Assembly (NCBI RefSeq): GCF_003515775.1
Contig: NZ_QWEI01000005.1
Location: 150,762-214,761, forward strand
Length of the DNA: 64,000 bases
Direction: 5' to 3'
DNA from: Ureibacillus yapensis
GTDB taxonomy: Bacteria > Bacillota > Bacilli > Bacillales_A > Planococcaceae
The notes under the pieces were generated by a model. It ran no database searches, was not told the DNA's origin, and saw only the letters and a list, made by a program, of their open reading frames with translations. Each line of letters begins with the position of its first letter. Position 1 is the first letter of the stretch. Shown piece by piece: positions 21,897-33,889 of this stretch. The position numbers and the translations under genes were made by a program.

Positions 21897-22580
21897 ATGG
21901 AGACAAAAATTTTACTGATTGAAGATGATCGATCAATATTTGAAATGATTCAGGAACGCTTTTGCGGCTGGCAATTGGAGGTAATCGGTCCGCCTGACTT
22001 TCAAAAAGTGATGGATTATTTTATTGTAGAGAAACCGCAATTGGTAATTATTGATATCCAATTGCCTGCTTTTGATGGATTTCACTGGTGTCGAGAAATC
22101 CGAATGATATCTAAGGTCCCGATTATCTTTTTATCATCCCGTGATCACCCTATGGATATGGTTATGGCCATGCAGATGGGAGCAGATGATTTCGTACAAA
22201 AGCCATTTCACATGGAAGTCTTATTAGCGAAAGTACAGGCACTGTTGCGACGTGCATATGACTATACTGATAAAAATACAGATCTTGTCCGGTGGAATAA
22301 AGCAACCGTTGACTATGCAAGAGGGATGGTTTTTCTAAAAGAAAAGTCATGTGAGCTGACGAAAAATGAGCTGTATATTTTGCGAATTCTTTTGCAGCAG
22401 ATTGATAAAATCGTCTCCCGGGATGAATTAATGCGCAAACTTTGGGATGATGAACGGTTCGTCAATGATAATACTTTAACGGTGAATGTTAACCGGTTAC
22501 GTATGAAGCTTGAAGAAATCGGGTTGGAAGAGGTCATTGTGACAAAAAAAGGGTTAGGGTATATGGCGATTACACTTTAG
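21897..22580 (+). CDS. Response regulator, BceR-like (OmpR family)
   Basis: A 227-residue regulator with a receiver domain (acidic pair Asp10/Asp11, phospho-acceptor Asp53 in IIDIQLP, conserved Lys in VQKPFHM) and an OmpR/PhoB winged helix from about residue 125. It belongs with the downstream intramembrane-sensing kinase and the BceAB-type transporter, a layout typical of bacitracin and antimicrobial-peptide modules. ATG 21897 follows GGAAGGAGGG. Predicted to bind the inverted repeat at 23604-23617. Confidence 0.88.
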   Translation: METKILLIEDDRSIFEMIQERFCGWQLEVIGPPDFQKVMDYFIVEKPQLVIIDIQLPAFDGFHWCREIRMISKVPIIFLSSRDHPMDMVMAMQMGADDFVQKPFHMEVLLAKVQALLRRAYDYTDKNTDLVRWNKATVDYARGMVFLKEKSCELTKNELYILRILLQQIDKIVSRDELMRKLWDDERFVNDNTLTVNVNRLRMKLEEIGLEEVIVTKKGLGYMAITL

Positions 22581-22589
22581 AGGTGAGCA

Positions 22590-23606
22590 ATGTTTCTATT
22601 ATTTCTTAAAGAGCGGTGGATATGGATTGCTTTTATGATTTCGCTTCTTTTATTTATTAATTTACTTTTCTATTTAGACACGGGGTTATCAGGAATATCA
22701 GTCGGCTACTTTAATATTGTCGTATTTTCAATCTTCACCGTGTTTTTAATATGGCGGTATATTAAGGAAGTTGGCGAATTGAGGGATTTCCTGGGAAATT
22801 TGTCGAGAGAAGAAGTGGTTATTGATTTCGAAAGTATGAGCCTTTCTCCGTTTCAACGTAAGTACCTAGAGCAACTTCATGCAATACTTGGTGAAAAGGA
22901 ACAGCTGTTGAATCGAACTAAAAATAAATTGATGGAAGATACGGAGGATTTGCTCGCATGGGTTCATGAAATGAAAACACCCCTTACTGCAATGAAATTA
23001 ATGATTGAACAGGTAGATGATTTAAAAGTGCGCTCCCGGCTCGAAAATGAATGGATGAGAACCCATTTGTTATTGGACCAGCAACTACATAATACAAGAT
23101 TGGCTTCAATCGAAAAGGATAATCGCTTGGAGAAATTCCCTTTGAAGTCGGTTATCTTCAAGGAAATTAAGGAATTCCAGCCTTGGTGCATGGAAAAGGG
23201 TATTGGCTTTCAAGTGGAAGAGCTTAACGGAGAAGTGGTTTCCGATAAAAAATGGCTTGCTTTTATCGTGCGCCAGTTATTATCTAATGCGATTAAATAT
23301 AGCCATGAAAACGAGGAGATTAAAATCTATACGGAAGAAGACAAATTAGGTCATTTGCTTCTTCATATAGAAGATGACGGCATTGGAATCTCGTCGGAAG
23401 ACTTGCCGCGTATTTTCCATAAATCCTATACAGGCACAATCGGAAGAGAGTCTGTCCAGTCCACAGGAATGGGTCTATTTCTGGCACAGAATGCTTGCGA
23501 AAAGCTTGGAATTCGCATTACTGTAGAATCCCACCTAAACAAAGGGTCCACATTTACTTTACAGTTTCCTTTGCAAAATGAATATCAAAACGTCTTTGGT
23601 AGATGA
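22590..23606 (+). CDS. Sensor histidine kinase, BceS-like intramembrane-sensing type
   Basis: A 338-residue kinase with two N-terminal transmembrane helices (about residues 10-28 and 36-56) joined by only a few external residues. That is the hallmark of kinases that sense through a partner ABC transporter. The H-box is HEMKTPLTAMK with phospho-accepting His126. N, G1 and G2 boxes are visible (LLSNAIKYS, EDDGIGIS, GMGLFLA). It starts 9 bases after the regulator gene. Its TGA stop is part of a regulator-like palindrome. Confidence 0.9.
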   Translation: MFLLFLKERWIWIAFMISLLLFINLLFYLDTGLSGISVGYFNIVVFSIFTVFLIWRYIKEVGELRDFLGNLSREEVVIDFESMSLSPFQRKYLEQLHAILGEKEQLLNRTKNKLMEDTEDLLAWVHEMKTPLTAMKLMIEQVDDLKVRSRLENEWMRTHLLLDQQLHNTRLASIEKDNRLEKFPLKSVIFKEIKEFQPWCMEKGIGFQVEELNGEVVSDKKWLAFIVRQLLSNAIKYSHENEEIKIYTEEDKLGHLLLHIEDDGIGISSEDLPRIFHKSYTGTIGRESVQSTGMGLFLAQNACEKLGIRITVESHLNKGSTFTLQFPLQNEYQNVFGR

Positions 23607-23617
23607 CAGAATTGTCA
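23604..23617 (+). promoter_or_regulatory. BceR-type operator upstream of the transporter genes
   Basis: The perfect inverted repeat TGACA-GAAT-TGTCA has the TnACA-N4-TGTnA form described for BceR-like regulators. It is about 90 bases upstream of the ATPase gene, the expected place for an activator site. A TACAAT at 23671-23676 could be the matching -10. Confidence 0.6.
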
Positions 23618-23705
23618 CCTACCATTTTATTTTGTCATGTTAAACGAAGGTAGACAGCAACAATAAAAGCTACAATTAAGATAATGAACGAAAGGGGCGA
23701 AAACA

Positions 23706-24467
23706 ATGGCAGTTCTAGTGGGCAGAAAGATAAGAAAAGTCTATGGAAAAAAGTCTACAGCACAGGAAGTGTTGAAAGGTATAGATTTGGAAGTAAATAA
23801 AGGTGAGTTTGTCGGAATCATGGGGCCATCGGGTTCAGGGAAAACCACCTTGCTAAATGTATTATGTTCCATCGATTATCCGACAGAAGGAGTCGTGGAG
23901 ATTAATGGCCAAAGTTTAAGTGGATTCAAGGAAAAGGCACTAGCCAAATTTAGACGTGAACAGCTCGGATTCATCTTTCAGGACTATAATTTGCTGGATA
24001 CGTTAACGGTGAAAGAAAATATCTTGCTGCCGTTTTCCATAAGCAAGCTTCCGAAAGCCGTTGCAGAGAGCCGTTTAAAAGAACTGGTGGGATTATTGGA
24101 TATTGAAGATATTTTGAATAAATATCCGAATGAGATTTCGGGAGGGCAGAAACAAAGAACTTCTGCTGCTCGTGCACTGATTACAAGTCCAACGCTTGTA
24201 TTTGCCGATGAACCTACTGGTGCCCTTGATTCCAAATCGGCAAATGCGCTATTGACGAATTTGGAAAAGATCAATCAGCAAAAGACTGCCACAATCATGA
24301 TGGTGACGCATGATGCAGTGGCGGCCAGCTTTTGCTCGAGAGTTTTGTTTTTAAAGGATGGAGCAATTTATACTGAATTGTATAGAGGGGATAAAACAAG
24401 ACAACAGTTTTTCCAGCAAATCTTGAGTACGCAAAGTGTACTGGGTGGTGACGGCTATGACGCTTAG
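23706..24467 (+). CDS. BceA-like ABC transporter ATP-binding protein
   Basis: A 253-residue MacB/LolD-clade ATPase. Walker A is [11 protein letters not shown] (about residues 39-49), the Q-loop [18 protein letters not shown], the signature ISGGQKQR and Walker [14 protein letters not shown], with the switch His in TVTHDA-type context (MMVTHDA). It overlaps the permease gene start by 11 bases, indicating translational coupling. The pair should form a detoxification and sensing complex that removes peptide antibiotics from lipid II-cycle intermediates and signals to the kinase upstream. The actual antibiotic is not readable from sequence. Confidence 0.9.
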   Translation: MAVLVGRKIRKVYGKKSTAQEVLKGIDLEVNKGEFVGIMGPSGSGKTTLLNVLCSIDYPTEGVVEINGQSLSGFKEKALAKFRREQLGFIFQDYNLLDTLTVKENILLPFSISKLPKAVAESRLKELVGLLDIEDILNKYPNEISGGQKQRTSAARALITSPTLVFADEPTGALDSKSANALLTNLEKINQQKTATIMMVTHDAVAASFCSRVLFLKDGAIYTELYRGDKTRQQFFQQILSTQSVLGGDGYDA

Positions 24468-26439
24468 TCGATTAGTCTTCAGAAGCATGAGAAAAAACGT
24501 AAAACAATATTATCTATATTTCTTTGCGCTGATCTTTAGCGTGACATTATGTTTTTCGTTTACAACGCTCCAATATAATCCGAGTGTAGTAGAAGCGCTT
24601 GAGCTGAGCAGAACTGCATCGGCAGGGTTTAAAGCGGCCAGTTATATTTTGTATTTTATTATTACCTTGTTTGTACTGTATGCGAATCAGCTGTTTATGA
24701 AGAGACGCAGCAAAGAAATCGGACTCTACCAGTTGATCGGTATGACAAAAGGTTTGGTAGTCCGTTTGATTGCATTGGAAAATATTGTTTTGTTTGTTGT
24801 GGCCGTTTGTGCCGGAATGGTGATCGGCTACTTTAGCTCGCGCTTATTTGCCATGGCCCTCCTGCAGCTATTGGAAATTGATATGGTCATCAACCTGGCT
24901 TTCTCCCAGGAAGCGCTTAAGCAATCTATTATTATCTTTAGCATTTTATTAGTGGTTATTATATTGCAGCTGGTGTGGATGATTCGAAGAGTTTCCTTAT
25001 TATCCCTGTTTAGTGCAACGAAGCAGGCGGATGAGCGTGTGAAGCGTTTTAGCATCTTCCATTCCGTAATGGGGCTGATTGGATTGCTCTTGATCGCCTT
25101 TGGCTATTACCAATCGACCATGTTATTTGATGTCGAAAAATCTGCTATGTTTGAAAATTTATATTTACACATGCTGGTCATTTTGGGTTCCACGGTGTTG
25201 GGGACGTTTTTATTCTTCCGCTATTCTGTATCGCTTATTATGAATACGGTTCGTGCCAATAAGAAAGGGCATTTAAAAGTAACGGATGTGCTTGCCGTCA
25301 CGCCAATAATGCACAGAATGAAGAGCAATGCAAAGTCCTTAACGCTGATTACACTATTAACAGGATTGGCTGTAGGCATTATGACCTTGTCGTATATTTC
25401 ATATTATTCTGCTGAAACGAAAGCAAGACAAGTTTCCCCGTATGACTACATTCTATTAAACAACCAAGGGAATGAATTTATACAACAGCTTGACCAAGAG
25501 GGGGTTGAATACAATATTGATACGTATGAAATTGCGACGGTAAATTTGAACATCAAAGATTTGGTTTCAGATACCCTACAAGATAGTCCCTTGTTTGAAG
25601 GGGATTCTACTACACCTGTTATTTCTCTAAGTAATTTTCAACAACGAGTGCATGAAGTGCAACTTCAAAATGAAGAAGCGTTTATTACAAGTTACGCGGA
25701 TATAATAGCGGAAGTGCTGCCTATCCATGCAGGAAGAGAAATTGTGGTGAAAGCAGGAGAAACCGAAATTCCTATCTATATTACTGAAATCCGAGAAGAT
25801 TATTTACTATCCAACATCGTGTCCTATGGTAGTCCACTTGTTGTGGTCCAAGATGCGCTGTTCGAGGAAATTCAGGAGAACAACACGGAACCAGAGCGCA
25901 TAAGTTCGCAAATCGGTATTAACCTGGTTCACGAGGGAGATAAAGAAAAGGCGGAGGAAATCTATTCGAGCCTCGCTGATCAAAGAACCGTCGAGTTAAA
26001 TGATAAGTATACGGATACTTTTGTACAAAGTTCCTATGAAGAAGTACGAAAACAGAATGTAGCGGTATTTGGGTTAACCATCTTTGTAACAGCCTTTTTA
26101 GGGTTGGCCTTCTTGCTGACGACGGGGAGCATCCTTTACTTTAAACAAATGGCAGAAGCCGAAGAAGAAAGAGAGTCATACAACATCCTGCGCAAGATTG
26201 GATTTTCCAAGGCGGATATATTAAAAGGAATTTATGCAAAGCAAGTTTTTAATTTTGGCGTCCCGTTGGTGATTGGGCTGCTTCATAGCTATTTTGCAGT
26301 AAAATCAGGATGGTGGCTGTTTGGCTCTGAACTGGTGGCGCCGCTACTCATCATAATGGTGCTCTATATTGTTCTGTATACGGTATTTGCGGTTCTTTCC
26401 ATCCAATATTATAAAAGAGTGGTGAACAATTCTTTATAA
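24457..26439 (+). CDS. BceB-like FtsX-family permease
   Basis: A 660-residue membrane protein of the BceB type, expected to have ten transmembrane helices and one large external domain. Helix clusters lie near residues 18-40, 55-75, 105-130, 145-170, 195-220 and 225-250. The long hydrophilic segment between about 305 and 515 should face outside. Three more helices close the protein. ATG 24457 lies inside the last codons of the ATPase gene, with GGGTGG upstream. The external domain is the ligand-specific part in this family. Confidence 0.88.
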   Translation: MTLSRLVFRSMRKNVKQYYLYFFALIFSVTLCFSFTTLQYNPSVVEALELSRTASAGFKAASYILYFIITLFVLYANQLFMKRRSKEIGLYQLIGMTKGLVVRLIALENIVLFVVAVCAGMVIGYFSSRLFAMALLQLLEIDMVINLAFSQEALKQSIIIFSILLVVIILQLVWMIRRVSLLSLFSATKQADERVKRFSIFHSVMGLIGLLLIAFGYYQSTMLFDVEKSAMFENLYLHMLVILGSTVLGTFLFFRYSVSLIMNTVRANKKGHLKVTDVLAVTPIMHRMKSNAKSLTLITLLTGLAVGIMTLSYISYYSAETKARQVSPYDYILLNNQGNEFIQQLDQEGVEYNIDTYEIATVNLNIKDLVSDTLQDSPLFEGDSTTPVISLSNFQQRVHEVQLQNEEAFITSYADIIAEVLPIHAGREIVVKAGETEIPIYITEIREDYLLSNIVSYGSPLVVVQDALFEEIQENNTEPERISSQIGINLVHEGDKEKAEEIYSSLADQRTVELNDKYTDTFVQSSYEEVRKQNVAVFGLTIFVTAFLGLAFLLTTGSILYFKQMAEAEEERESYNILRKIGFSKADILKGIYAKQVFNFGVPLVIGLLHSYFAVKSGWWLFGSELVAPLLIIMVLYIVLYTVFAVLSIQYYKRVVNNSL

Positions 26440-26464
26440 TAGAAGAAAGTCTTAATCATATTCA

Positions 26465-26496
26465 AAATCGCTCCTCGATTTATGGGGGAGCGATTT
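26465..26496 (+). terminator. Terminator-like hairpin after the Bce module
   Basis: AAATCGCTCC (26465-26474) pairs with GGAGCGATTT (26487-26496). The T-run is only TTT, so efficiency is uncertain. Confidence 0.55.
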
Positions 26497-26530
26497 AACG
26501 TATTTCAGGAAGCAACGTGAAAATTTACCT

Positions 26531-26656
26531 ATGAATCTTATGAAGAAATTATTTGATATAGGACACGATTTCTTATATACTAATAAAGGCTTTAAAACAG
26601 ATGTTGAAAAGCGATTTGTATATAAAGACAACAGTTTAAAAGAATTTAGCAAATAA
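26531..26656 (+). CDS. Possible 41-residue peptide of unknown function
   Basis: Open frame from ATG 26531 to TAA 26656, reading MNLMKKLFDIGHDFLYTNKG and then a basic C-terminal half ending KEFSK. No good ribosome-binding site precedes it. I recognise no family. It may be a genuine small protein, a remnant of a longer gene left by the insertion of the Bce module, or chance. Confidence 0.2.
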   Translation: MNLMKKLFDIGHDFLYTNKGFKTDVEKRFVYKDNSLKEFSK

Positions 26657-26659
26657 CAC

Positions 26660-26688
26660 TTGCTTATTCTTTTTTTATTGTGTATACT
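26660..26688 (+). promoter_or_regulatory. Promoter of the S10 superoperon
   Basis: TTGCTT (26660-26665), a 17-base spacer and TATACT (26683-26688), followed by a leader of about 125 bases before rpsJ. Confidence 0.7.
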
Positions 26689-26690
26689 GA

Positions 26691-27128
<438 letters not shown>

Positions 27129-27176
27129 TGGTAAAAACAAATAGAAACTTTTTAATAATCACAGGAGGTGTGACAA

Positions 27177-27806
27177 ATGGCTAAAGGAATCTTAGGTAGA
27201 AAAGTTGGTATGACACAAGTTTTCGCTGAGAACGGCGACTTAATCCCTGTAACAGTAATTGAAGCTGCTCCAAACGTAGTTCTTCAAAAGAAAACTGTTG
27301 AAACAGACGGTTACGAAGCAGTTCAAGTTGGTTTCGAAGATAAGCGTGCAAAGCTTTCTAACAAACCAGAACAAGGTCACGTAGCAAAAGCGAATACTGC
27401 TCCTAAGCGCTTCATTCGTGAATTCCGCAACGTAAACGTGGAAGAGTACGAGGTTGGTCAAGAAGTCAAAGTAGAAATTTTCGCAGAAGGCGATGTAGTA
27501 GATGTAACGGGTATTACGAAAGGTAAAGGTTTCCAAGGTGTTATTAAACGCCACGGACAATCTCGTGGTCCTATGGCCCACGGTTCACGTTACCACCGTC
27601 GTCCTGGTTCAATGGGTCCAGTTGCTCCGAACCGCGTATTCAAACAAAAGAAATTACCTGGTCAAACTGGTGGAACTGTAGTTACAATCCAAAACTTAGA
27701 AATCGTTCGAGTTGATGCTGATCGTAACTTGCTATTAGTTAAAGGTAATGTTCCTGGTTCTAAAAAAGCTTTAGTTACAGTTAAAACAGCTGTAAAATCT
27801 AAATAA
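27177..27806 (+). CDS. rplC: 50S ribosomal protein L3
   Basis: A 209-residue early-assembly protein near the peptidyl transferase centre. Signature region [19 protein letters not shown] is followed by RPGSMGP. The W/Q-finger tip contacts 23S rRNA; the residues here look wild type. ACAGGAGGTG precedes the ATG. Second gene of the superoperon. Confidence 0.98.
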   Translation: MAKGILGRKVGMTQVFAENGDLIPVTVIEAAPNVVLQKKTVETDGYEAVQVGFEDKRAKLSNKPEQGHVAKANTAPKRFIREFRNVNVEEYEVGQEVKVEIFAEGDVVDVTGITKGKGFQGVIKRHGQSRGPMAHGSRYHRRPGSMGPVAPNRVFKQKKLPGQTGGTVVTIQNLEIVRVDADRNLLLVKGNVPGSKKALVTVKTAVKSK

Positions 27807-27832
27807 TTTCCCGAAGAAAGGAGGAAACAGGA

Positions 27833-28456
27833 ATGGCAAAGGTATCTGTACTTAGTCAAACAGGCGCTTCTGTTGGTGAAATCGAATTAAACGACGCAGT
27901 ATTCGGCATTGAACCAAACGAAGCAGTATTATTCGACGCAGTAGTTGCACAACGCGCTTCTCTTCGTCAAGGTAACCATAAAGTAAAAACTCGTTCCGAA
28001 GTTGCTGGTGGTGGACGTAAACCATGGCGTCAAAAAGGAACTGGCCGTGCTCGTCAAGGTTCTATCCGCTCTCCACAATGGCGTGGCGGTGGTACTGTAT
28101 TCGGACCGACTCCACGTAGCTACAGCTACAAATTACCTAAGAAAGTTCGTCGCTTAGCTCTTAAATCTGCTTTATCTTCTAAAGTAGTAGAACAAAACCT
28201 ATTAGTATTGGATGCATTACAATTAAACGCACCAAAAACTAAAGATTTCAAAGCGATTCTAGGTAACCTAAACATCGATAAAAAAGCTTTGTTTGTTACA
28301 GCTGAACTAGATGAGAACGTAGCATTATCAGCTCGCAACATCCCTGGTGTAACAGTTTTAACGGCTTCTGGAATCAACGTTCTTGATCTATTGGGTCATG
28401 ATAAAGTTGTATTCACGAAAGCTGCAGTAGAAAAAGTTGAGGAGGTGCTTGGATAA
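27833..28456 (+). CDS. rplD: 50S ribosomal protein L4
   Basis: A 207-residue L4 with the extended loop reaching the exit tunnel ([18 protein letters not shown]), the region altered in macrolide-resistant mutants and apparently wild type here. It regulates the S10 operon in E. coli; that role is not shown in Bacillus. The stop shares a base with the rplW start (TAATG), so the two are translationally coupled. Confidence 0.98.
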   Translation: MAKVSVLSQTGASVGEIELNDAVFGIEPNEAVLFDAVVAQRASLRQGNHKVKTRSEVAGGGRKPWRQKGTGRARQGSIRSPQWRGGGTVFGPTPRSYSYKLPKKVRRLALKSALSSKVVEQNLLVLDALQLNAPKTKDFKAILGNLNIDKKALFVTAELDENVALSARNIPGVTVLTASGINVLDLLGHDKVVFTKAAVEKVEEVLG

Positions 28457-28740
28457 TGGAAGCACGTGATATCTTAAAACGTCCGGTCATTACTGAGCGT
28501 TCTTCTGAGCTTATGGCTGAGAAAAAATACACTTTTGAAGTTGATGTTCGCGCAAACAAAACTCAAGTTAAAGATGCTGTAGAAGCAATCTTTGATGTAA
28601 AAGTTGATAAAGTTAACATCATGAACTACAAAGGCAAATTCAAACGCGTTGGTAAATTCGGCGGATACACAAACAAACGTCGTAAAGCAATCGTTAAATT
28701 AGCTGCAGACAGCAAAGAAATCGAAATTTTCGATATCTAA
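28456..28740 (+). CDS. rplW: 50S ribosomal protein L23
   Basis: A 94-residue exit-tunnel protein that docks trigger factor and SRP. Begins [16 protein letters not shown], with the beta-loop residues [13 protein letters not shown]. Its ATG overlaps the rplD stop by one base, and the GGAGGTG ribosome-binding site lies within rplD. Confidence 0.98.
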   Translation: MEARDILKRPVITERSSELMAEKKYTFEVDVRANKTQVKDAVEAIFDVKVDKVNIMNYKGKFKRVGKFGGYTNKRRKAIVKLAADSKEIEIFDI

Positions 28741-28775
28741 TTCAGATATGAACATTTAAGAAGGAGGGAATACAC

Positions 28776-29606
28776 ATGGCGATTAAAAAGTATAAACCAA
28801 CCTCAAATGGTCGTCGTAACATGACGTCATCTGACTTTGCGGAAATCACAACTAATAAGCCTGAAAAGTCTTTATTAGAACCAACAAAACGCAAAGCTGG
28901 TCGTAATAACCAAGGTAAAATTACTGTTCGTCATCATGGTGGCGGTCATAAGAAGCAATATCGCGTAATCGACTTCAAACGTACTAAAGACGGAATTCCA
29001 GGACGCGTTGCTACAATCGAATATGATCCAAACCGCTCTGCGAATATCGCATTAATCAACTATGCTGATGGTGAAAAACGTTACATCTTAGCTCCAAAAG
29101 GATTGGAAGTTGGTCAAACAATCTATTCTGGTCCAGAAGCAGACATTAAAGTAGGTAACGCATTACCGTTAGCTAACATCCCAATGGGTACTACTATCCA
29201 TAACATCGAGTTAAAACCTGGTAAAGGTGGACAATTGGTACGTTCTGCTGGTACTTCGGCGCAAGTACTTGGCCGTGAAGGGAAATACGTAATTGTTCGT
29301 TTACAATCTGGTGAAGTTCGTTTAGTACTTGCAACTTGCCGTGCTACAATCGGTCAAGTGGGCAACGAACAACATGAACTTATCCACATTGGTAAAGCAG
29401 GTCGCTCTCGTTGGTTAGGTAAACGCCCAACTGTACGTGGATCTGTAATGAACCCTAATGATCACCCACACGGTGGTGGTGAAGGACGTTCTCCAATCGG
29501 ACGTAAATCTCCAATGACACCATGGGGCAAACCAGCTCTTGGTTTCAAAACACGTAAAAAGAAAAACAAATCTTCTAAATTTATTATTCGTTCTCGCAAA
29601 AAATAA
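28776..29606 (+). CDS. rplB: 50S ribosomal protein L2
   Basis: A 276-residue essential L2 that contacts the peptidyl transferase centre. The conserved C-terminal histidine segment is in [17 protein letters not shown]. An N-terminal RNA-binding domain begins [18 protein letters not shown]. Very basic C-tail. Standard position after rplW. Confidence 0.98.
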   Translation: MAIKKYKPTSNGRRNMTSSDFAEITTNKPEKSLLEPTKRKAGRNNQGKITVRHHGGGHKKQYRVIDFKRTKDGIPGRVATIEYDPNRSANIALINYADGEKRYILAPKGLEVGQTIYSGPEADIKVGNALPLANIPMGTTIHNIELKPGKGGQLVRSAGTSAQVLGREGKYVIVRLQSGEVRLVLATCRATIGQVGNEQHELIHIGKAGRSRWLGKRPTVRGSVMNPNDHPHGGGEGRSPIGRKSPMTPWGKPALGFKTRKKKNKSSKFIIRSRKK

Positions 29607-29666
29607 TGTGATTGTACTGCGGTTCAACAATAGAGCCGTGGTGAGTCACGAAAGGGAGGTTCCTAA

Positions 29667-29945
29667 ATGGGTCGCAGCTTGAAAAAAGGACCTTTTGTCG
29701 ATGACCACTTAATGAAAAAAGTGGAGGCGCAAGAGGCTTCTGAGAAAAAACAAGTTATCAAAACTTGGTCTCGCCGTTCTACTATCTTCCCGAACTTCAT
29801 CGGTTTAACAATCGCTGTATATGATGGACGCAAACACGTTCCAGTATACGTGACAGAAGATATGGTAGGTCACAAATTAGGCGAATTCGCACCAACACGT
29901 ACTTACAAAGGTCACGGTGCAGATGACAAGAAAACAAGACGCTAA
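29667..29945 (+). CDS. rpsS: 30S ribosomal protein S19
   Basis: A 92-residue head protein contacting S13 and the A-site finger. Signature [18 protein letters not shown] and the C-terminal [25 protein letters not shown] upstream of ATG. Confidence 0.98.
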   Translation: MGRSLKKGPFVDDHLMKKVEAQEASEKKQVIKTWSRRSTIFPNFIGLTIAVYDGRKHVPVYVTEDMVGHKLGEFAPTRTYKGHGADDKKTRR

Positions 29946-29967
29946 TTTTGAGAGGAGGTAAATCCTG

Positions 29968-30312
29968 ATGACACAAGCTAAAGCTATCGCTCGCACAGTG
30001 CGAATTGCTCCTCGTAAAGTACGCTTAGTAGTAGATTTGATCCGAGGCAAGCAAGTTGGTGAAGCAGTTGCAATTTTACGTCATACTCCAAAAGCGGCGT
30101 CTCCAGTCGTTGAGAAAGTATTGAAATCTGCAGTTGCTAACGCTGAGCATAATTATGAATTAGATGTAAACAACTTAGTTGTTTCTGAAGTTTATGTTGA
30201 CGAAGGTCCAACATTAAAACGTTTCCGTCCACGTGCACAAGGACGTGCAAGCGCAATTAACAAACGCACAAGCCACATTACATTAGTGGTATCTGAGAAG
30301 AAGGAGGGTTAA
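29968..30312 (+). CDS. rplV: 50S ribosomal protein L22
   Basis: A 114-residue L22 that, with L4, lines the exit tunnel. The beta-hairpin tip [18 protein letters not shown] is wild type in form. AGAGGAGG precedes the ATG. Its stop is three bases before the rpsC GTG. Confidence 0.97.
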   Translation: MTQAKAIARTVRIAPRKVRLVVDLIRGKQVGEAVAILRHTPKAASPVVEKVLKSAVANAEHNYELDVNNLVVSEVYVDEGPTLKRFRPRAQGRASAINKRTSHITLVVSEKKEG

Positions 30313-30315
30313 TCC

Positions 30316-30972
30316 GTGGGTCAAAAAGTACATCCTATAGGACTACGAGTTGGTATTATTCGTGACTGGGAGTCAAAATGGTACGCTGAGAAAGACTATG
30401 CTACTCTTTTACACGAAGATATCAAAGTTCGTAAATATATCGAATCTGCTTTAAAAGACGCTTCTGTTTCTAAAGTAGAAATCGAACGCGCTGCAAACCG
30501 CGTTAATATTACAATTCACACTGCGAAACCAGGTATGGTAATCGGTAAAGGCGGTGCGGAAGTTGAAAACTTACGTAAATACCTTAACGATTTAACTGGT
30601 AAACGTGTACACATCAATATCGTAGAAATTAAAAGAGCAGATCTTGACGCTCGTCTAGTAGCTGAAAACATCGCTCGTCAACTTGAGAACCGCGTATCAT
30701 TCCGCCGTGCTCAAAAACAAGCAATCCAACGCACAATCCGTGCTGGTGCAAAAGGAATTAAAACACAAGTATCTGGTCGTTTAGGCGGCGCTGACATTGC
30801 GCGTGCTGAACATTACAGTGAAGGAACTGTTCCACTTCATACTCTTCGTGCTGACATCGATTATGCTCACGCAGAAGCAGACACTACTTATGGTAAACTA
30901 GGTGTTAAAGTATGGATTTACCGTGGTGAGGTCCTTCCAACGAAGAAGAACTCTGTGGAAGGAGGCAAATAA
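30316..30972 (+). CDS. rpsC: 30S ribosomal protein S3
   Basis: A 218-residue S3 with a KH domain ([15 protein letters not shown]) and the C-terminal domain ([17 protein letters not shown]). Together with S4 and S5 it forms the mRNA entry helicase. The start is GTG, giving [13 protein letters not shown], with AAGGAGGG upstream inside rplV. Confidence 0.98.
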   Translation: MGQKVHPIGLRVGIIRDWESKWYAEKDYATLLHEDIKVRKYIESALKDASVSKVEIERAANRVNITIHTAKPGMVIGKGGAEVENLRKYLNDLTGKRVHINIVEIKRADLDARLVAENIARQLENRVSFRRAQKQAIQRTIRAGAKGIKTQVSGRLGGADIARAEHYSEGTVPLHTLRADIDYAHAEADTTYGKLGVKVWIYRGEVLPTKKNSVEGGK

Positions 30973-30974
30973 TT

Positions 30975-31599
<625 letters not shown>

Positions 31600-31633
31600 T
31601 CAGTGCAAATAACTGATAAGGAGGTTCGGAAGA

Positions 31634-31897
31634 ATGACTGAGCGTAACCAACGCAAAGTTTACACTGGCCGTGTCGTTTCTGATAAAATGGACAAAACAG
31701 TAACTGTTCTTGTTGAAACTTATAAGAAACATAAATTATATGGCAAGCGTGTAAAATACTCTAAAAAATTCAAGGCTCATGATGAGTTGAACGAAGCGAA
31801 AATCGGTGATATCGTCCGTATCATGGAAACTCGCCCATTATCAGCTACAAAACGTTTCCGTCTAGTGGAAGTCGTAGAAAAAGCTGTTATTATCTAA
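31634..31897 (+). CDS. rpsQ: 30S ribosomal protein S17
   Basis: An 87-residue OB-fold 16S rRNA-binding protein. Signature [17 protein letters not shown] and [27 protein letters not shown] upstream. Standard spc order. Confidence 0.98.
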   Translation: MTERNQRKVYTGRVVSDKMDKTVTVLVETYKKHKLYGKRVKYSKKFKAHDELNEAKIGDIVRIMETRPLSATKRFRLVEVVEKAVII

Positions 31898-31941
31898 TAT
31901 CATTTCGGAAAAATTTATAGTTCCGAAGGGAGGTAACCTAA

Positions 31942-32310
31942 GTGATCCAACAAGAAAGTCGTATGAAAGTTGCTGACAACTCAGGTGCACGTGAAGTTTT
32001 AACTATTAAAGTACTTGGTGGTTCTGGCCGCAAAACTGCTAATATCGGTGATATCGTTGTTGTAACGGTTAAGAAAGCAACACCAGGTGGCGTTGTCAAG
32101 AAAGGCGACGTTGTTAAGGCTGTTGTCGTTCGCACTAAATCCGGTGTTCGCCGTAAAGATGGTACTTATATTAAATTTGACGAAAATGCTTGCGTAATCA
32201 TCAAAGACGATAAGTCACCACGCGGAACTCGTATTTTCGGACCTGTTGCACGTGAATTACGTGATAGCAACTTCATGAAAATCGTTTCATTAGCTCCAGA
32301 AGTTCTTTAA
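31942..32310 (+). CDS. rplN: 50S ribosomal protein L14
   Basis: A 122-residue L14 at the subunit interface, which contributes to bridge B8 and binds the silencing factor RsfS. Start GTG at 31942 with GGGAGGTAA upstream, giving [17 protein letters not shown]. The signature spans [18 protein letters not shown]. Confidence 0.98.
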   Translation: MIQQESRMKVADNSGAREVLTIKVLGGSGRKTANIGDIVVVTVKKATPGGVVKKGDVVKAVVVRTKSGVRRKDGTYIKFDENACVIIKDDKSPRGTRIFGPVARELRDSNFMKIVSLAPEVL

Positions 32311-32347
32311 TTTCATGATAGTACCAATCAAGGAGGTGCGACACATA

Positions 32348-32656
32348 ATGCATGTTAAAAAGGGCGACAAAGTAAAAGTTATTACTGGTAAAGACAAAGG
32401 TAAAGAAGGCGTAGTATTAGCTGCTTTCCCTAAACAAGACCGTGTTCTTGTTGAAGGTGTAAACATCGTGAAAAAACACGTAAAACCTAACCAGTTAAAC
32501 CCACAAGGTGGTATTGTAAGCCAAGAAGCAGCAATCCACGTATCGAACGTTATGCTAATCGATCCGAAATCTGGCGAGCCGACTCGTGTAGGTTACAAAA
32601 TCGAAGATGGCAAAAAAGTTCGTGTTGCAAAAAAATCAGGTGTAGTAATCGACTAA
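32348..32656 (+). CDS. rplX: 50S ribosomal protein L24
   Basis: A 102-residue KOW-fold protein that starts 50S assembly. ATG 32348 begins [19 protein letters not shown] and follows AAGGAGGTG; the reading from 32315 has no support. In B. subtilis spc operon order it sits between rplN and rplE, as here. Confidence 0.97.
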   Translation: MHVKKGDKVKVITGKDKGKEGVVLAAFPKQDRVLVEGVNIVKKHVKPNQLNPQGGIVSQEAAIHVSNVMLIDPKSGEPTRVGYKIEDGKKVRVAKKSGVVID

Positions 32657-32684
32657 TAAGAAATTTGAGAAGGGAGGTACGAAC

Positions 32685-33224
32685 ATGAGCCGCCTAAAAG
32701 AAAAATATTTAAGTGAAGTTTCTCCTGCTCTTATGAGCAAGTTTGAATATAAATCAGTAATGCAGGTGCCTAAAGTTGAGAAAATCGTTATCAACATGGG
32801 TGTTGGTGACGCTGTTCAAAACTCTAAAGCATTAGACGCTGCTGTAGAAGAATTAACAATCATCACTGGTCAAAAACCAGTTGTAACTAAAGCTAAGAAG
32901 TCAATCGCTGGTTTCCGTCTACGTGAAGGAATGCCAATCGGTGCAAAAGTTACATTACGTGGTGAACGTATGTATGAATTCTTGGATAAATTAATCTCTA
33001 TCGCACTTCCACGTGTACGCGACTTCCATGGGGTTTCAAAAAAATCATTCGATGGTCGCGGTAACTACACTTTAGGTGTTAAAGAACAATTGATTTTCCC
33101 GGAAATCGATTACGATAAAGTTTCAAAAGTACGCGGTATGGACATCGTGATCGTAACAACTGCGAATTCTGACGAAGAAGCTCGCGAGTTATTGACACAA
33201 TTCGGTATGCCGTTCCAAAAGTAA
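32685..33224 (+). CDS. rplE: 50S ribosomal protein L5
   Basis: A 179-residue 5S rRNA-binding protein in the central protuberance. The signature is in [19 protein letters not shown]. Contacts with the P-site tRNA loop are expected at the conserved [13 protein letters not shown] segment. AAGGGAGG precedes the ATG. Confidence 0.98.
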   Translation: MSRLKEKYLSEVSPALMSKFEYKSVMQVPKVEKIVINMGVGDAVQNSKALDAAVEELTIITGQKPVVTKAKKSIAGFRLREGMPIGAKVTLRGERMYEFLDKLISIALPRVRDFHGVSKKSFDGRGNYTLGVKEQLIFPEIDYDKVSKVRGMDIVIVTTANSDEEARELLTQFGMPFQK

Positions 33225-33227
33225 TAA

Positions 33228-33431
<204 letters not shown>

Positions 33432-33460
33432 TCCCCTAAATTGGGAAGGAGGTAAAATTT

Positions 33461-33859
33461 ATGACAATGACAGATCCGATTGCAGATATGCTAACACGCA
33501 TTCGTAATGCTAACATGGTTCGTCACGAGAAGTTAGAAGTACCTGCTTCAAACTTAAAGAAAGATATCGCTGAAATTCTAAAGCGTGAAGGTTTCGTTCG
33601 TGATGTTGAGTATGTTGAAGATAACAAACAAGGTATCATCCGTATCTTCTTGAAATATGGAAAAGAAAACGAACGCGTTATCACTGGTTTGAAACGTATT
33701 TCAAAACCTGGTCTACGCGTATATGCTAAAACTGATGAAGTGCCTCGTGTACTTAACGGTTTAGGTATCGCTTTAGTATCAACTTCTCAAGGTTTATTAA
33801 CTGATAAAGAAGCACGTGCTAAAAAAGTTGGCGGAGAAATCTTAGCTTACATTTGGTAA
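33461..33859 (+). CDS. rpsH: 30S ribosomal protein S8
   Basis: A 132-residue S8 that binds helix 21 of 16S rRNA. The N-terminus [15 protein letters not shown] and the C-terminal [20 protein letters not shown] are typical. In E. coli it represses the spc operon. GAAGGAGG precedes the ATG. Confidence 0.98.
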   Translation: MTMTDPIADMLTRIRNANMVRHEKLEVPASNLKKDIAEILKREGFVRDVEYVEDNKQGIIRIFLKYGKENERVITGLKRISKPGLRVYAKTDEVPRVLNGLGIALVSTSQGLLTDKEARAKKVGGEILAYIW

Positions 33860-33889
33860 TAAGCAATAAAAGAATGGAGGTGCAACTAA

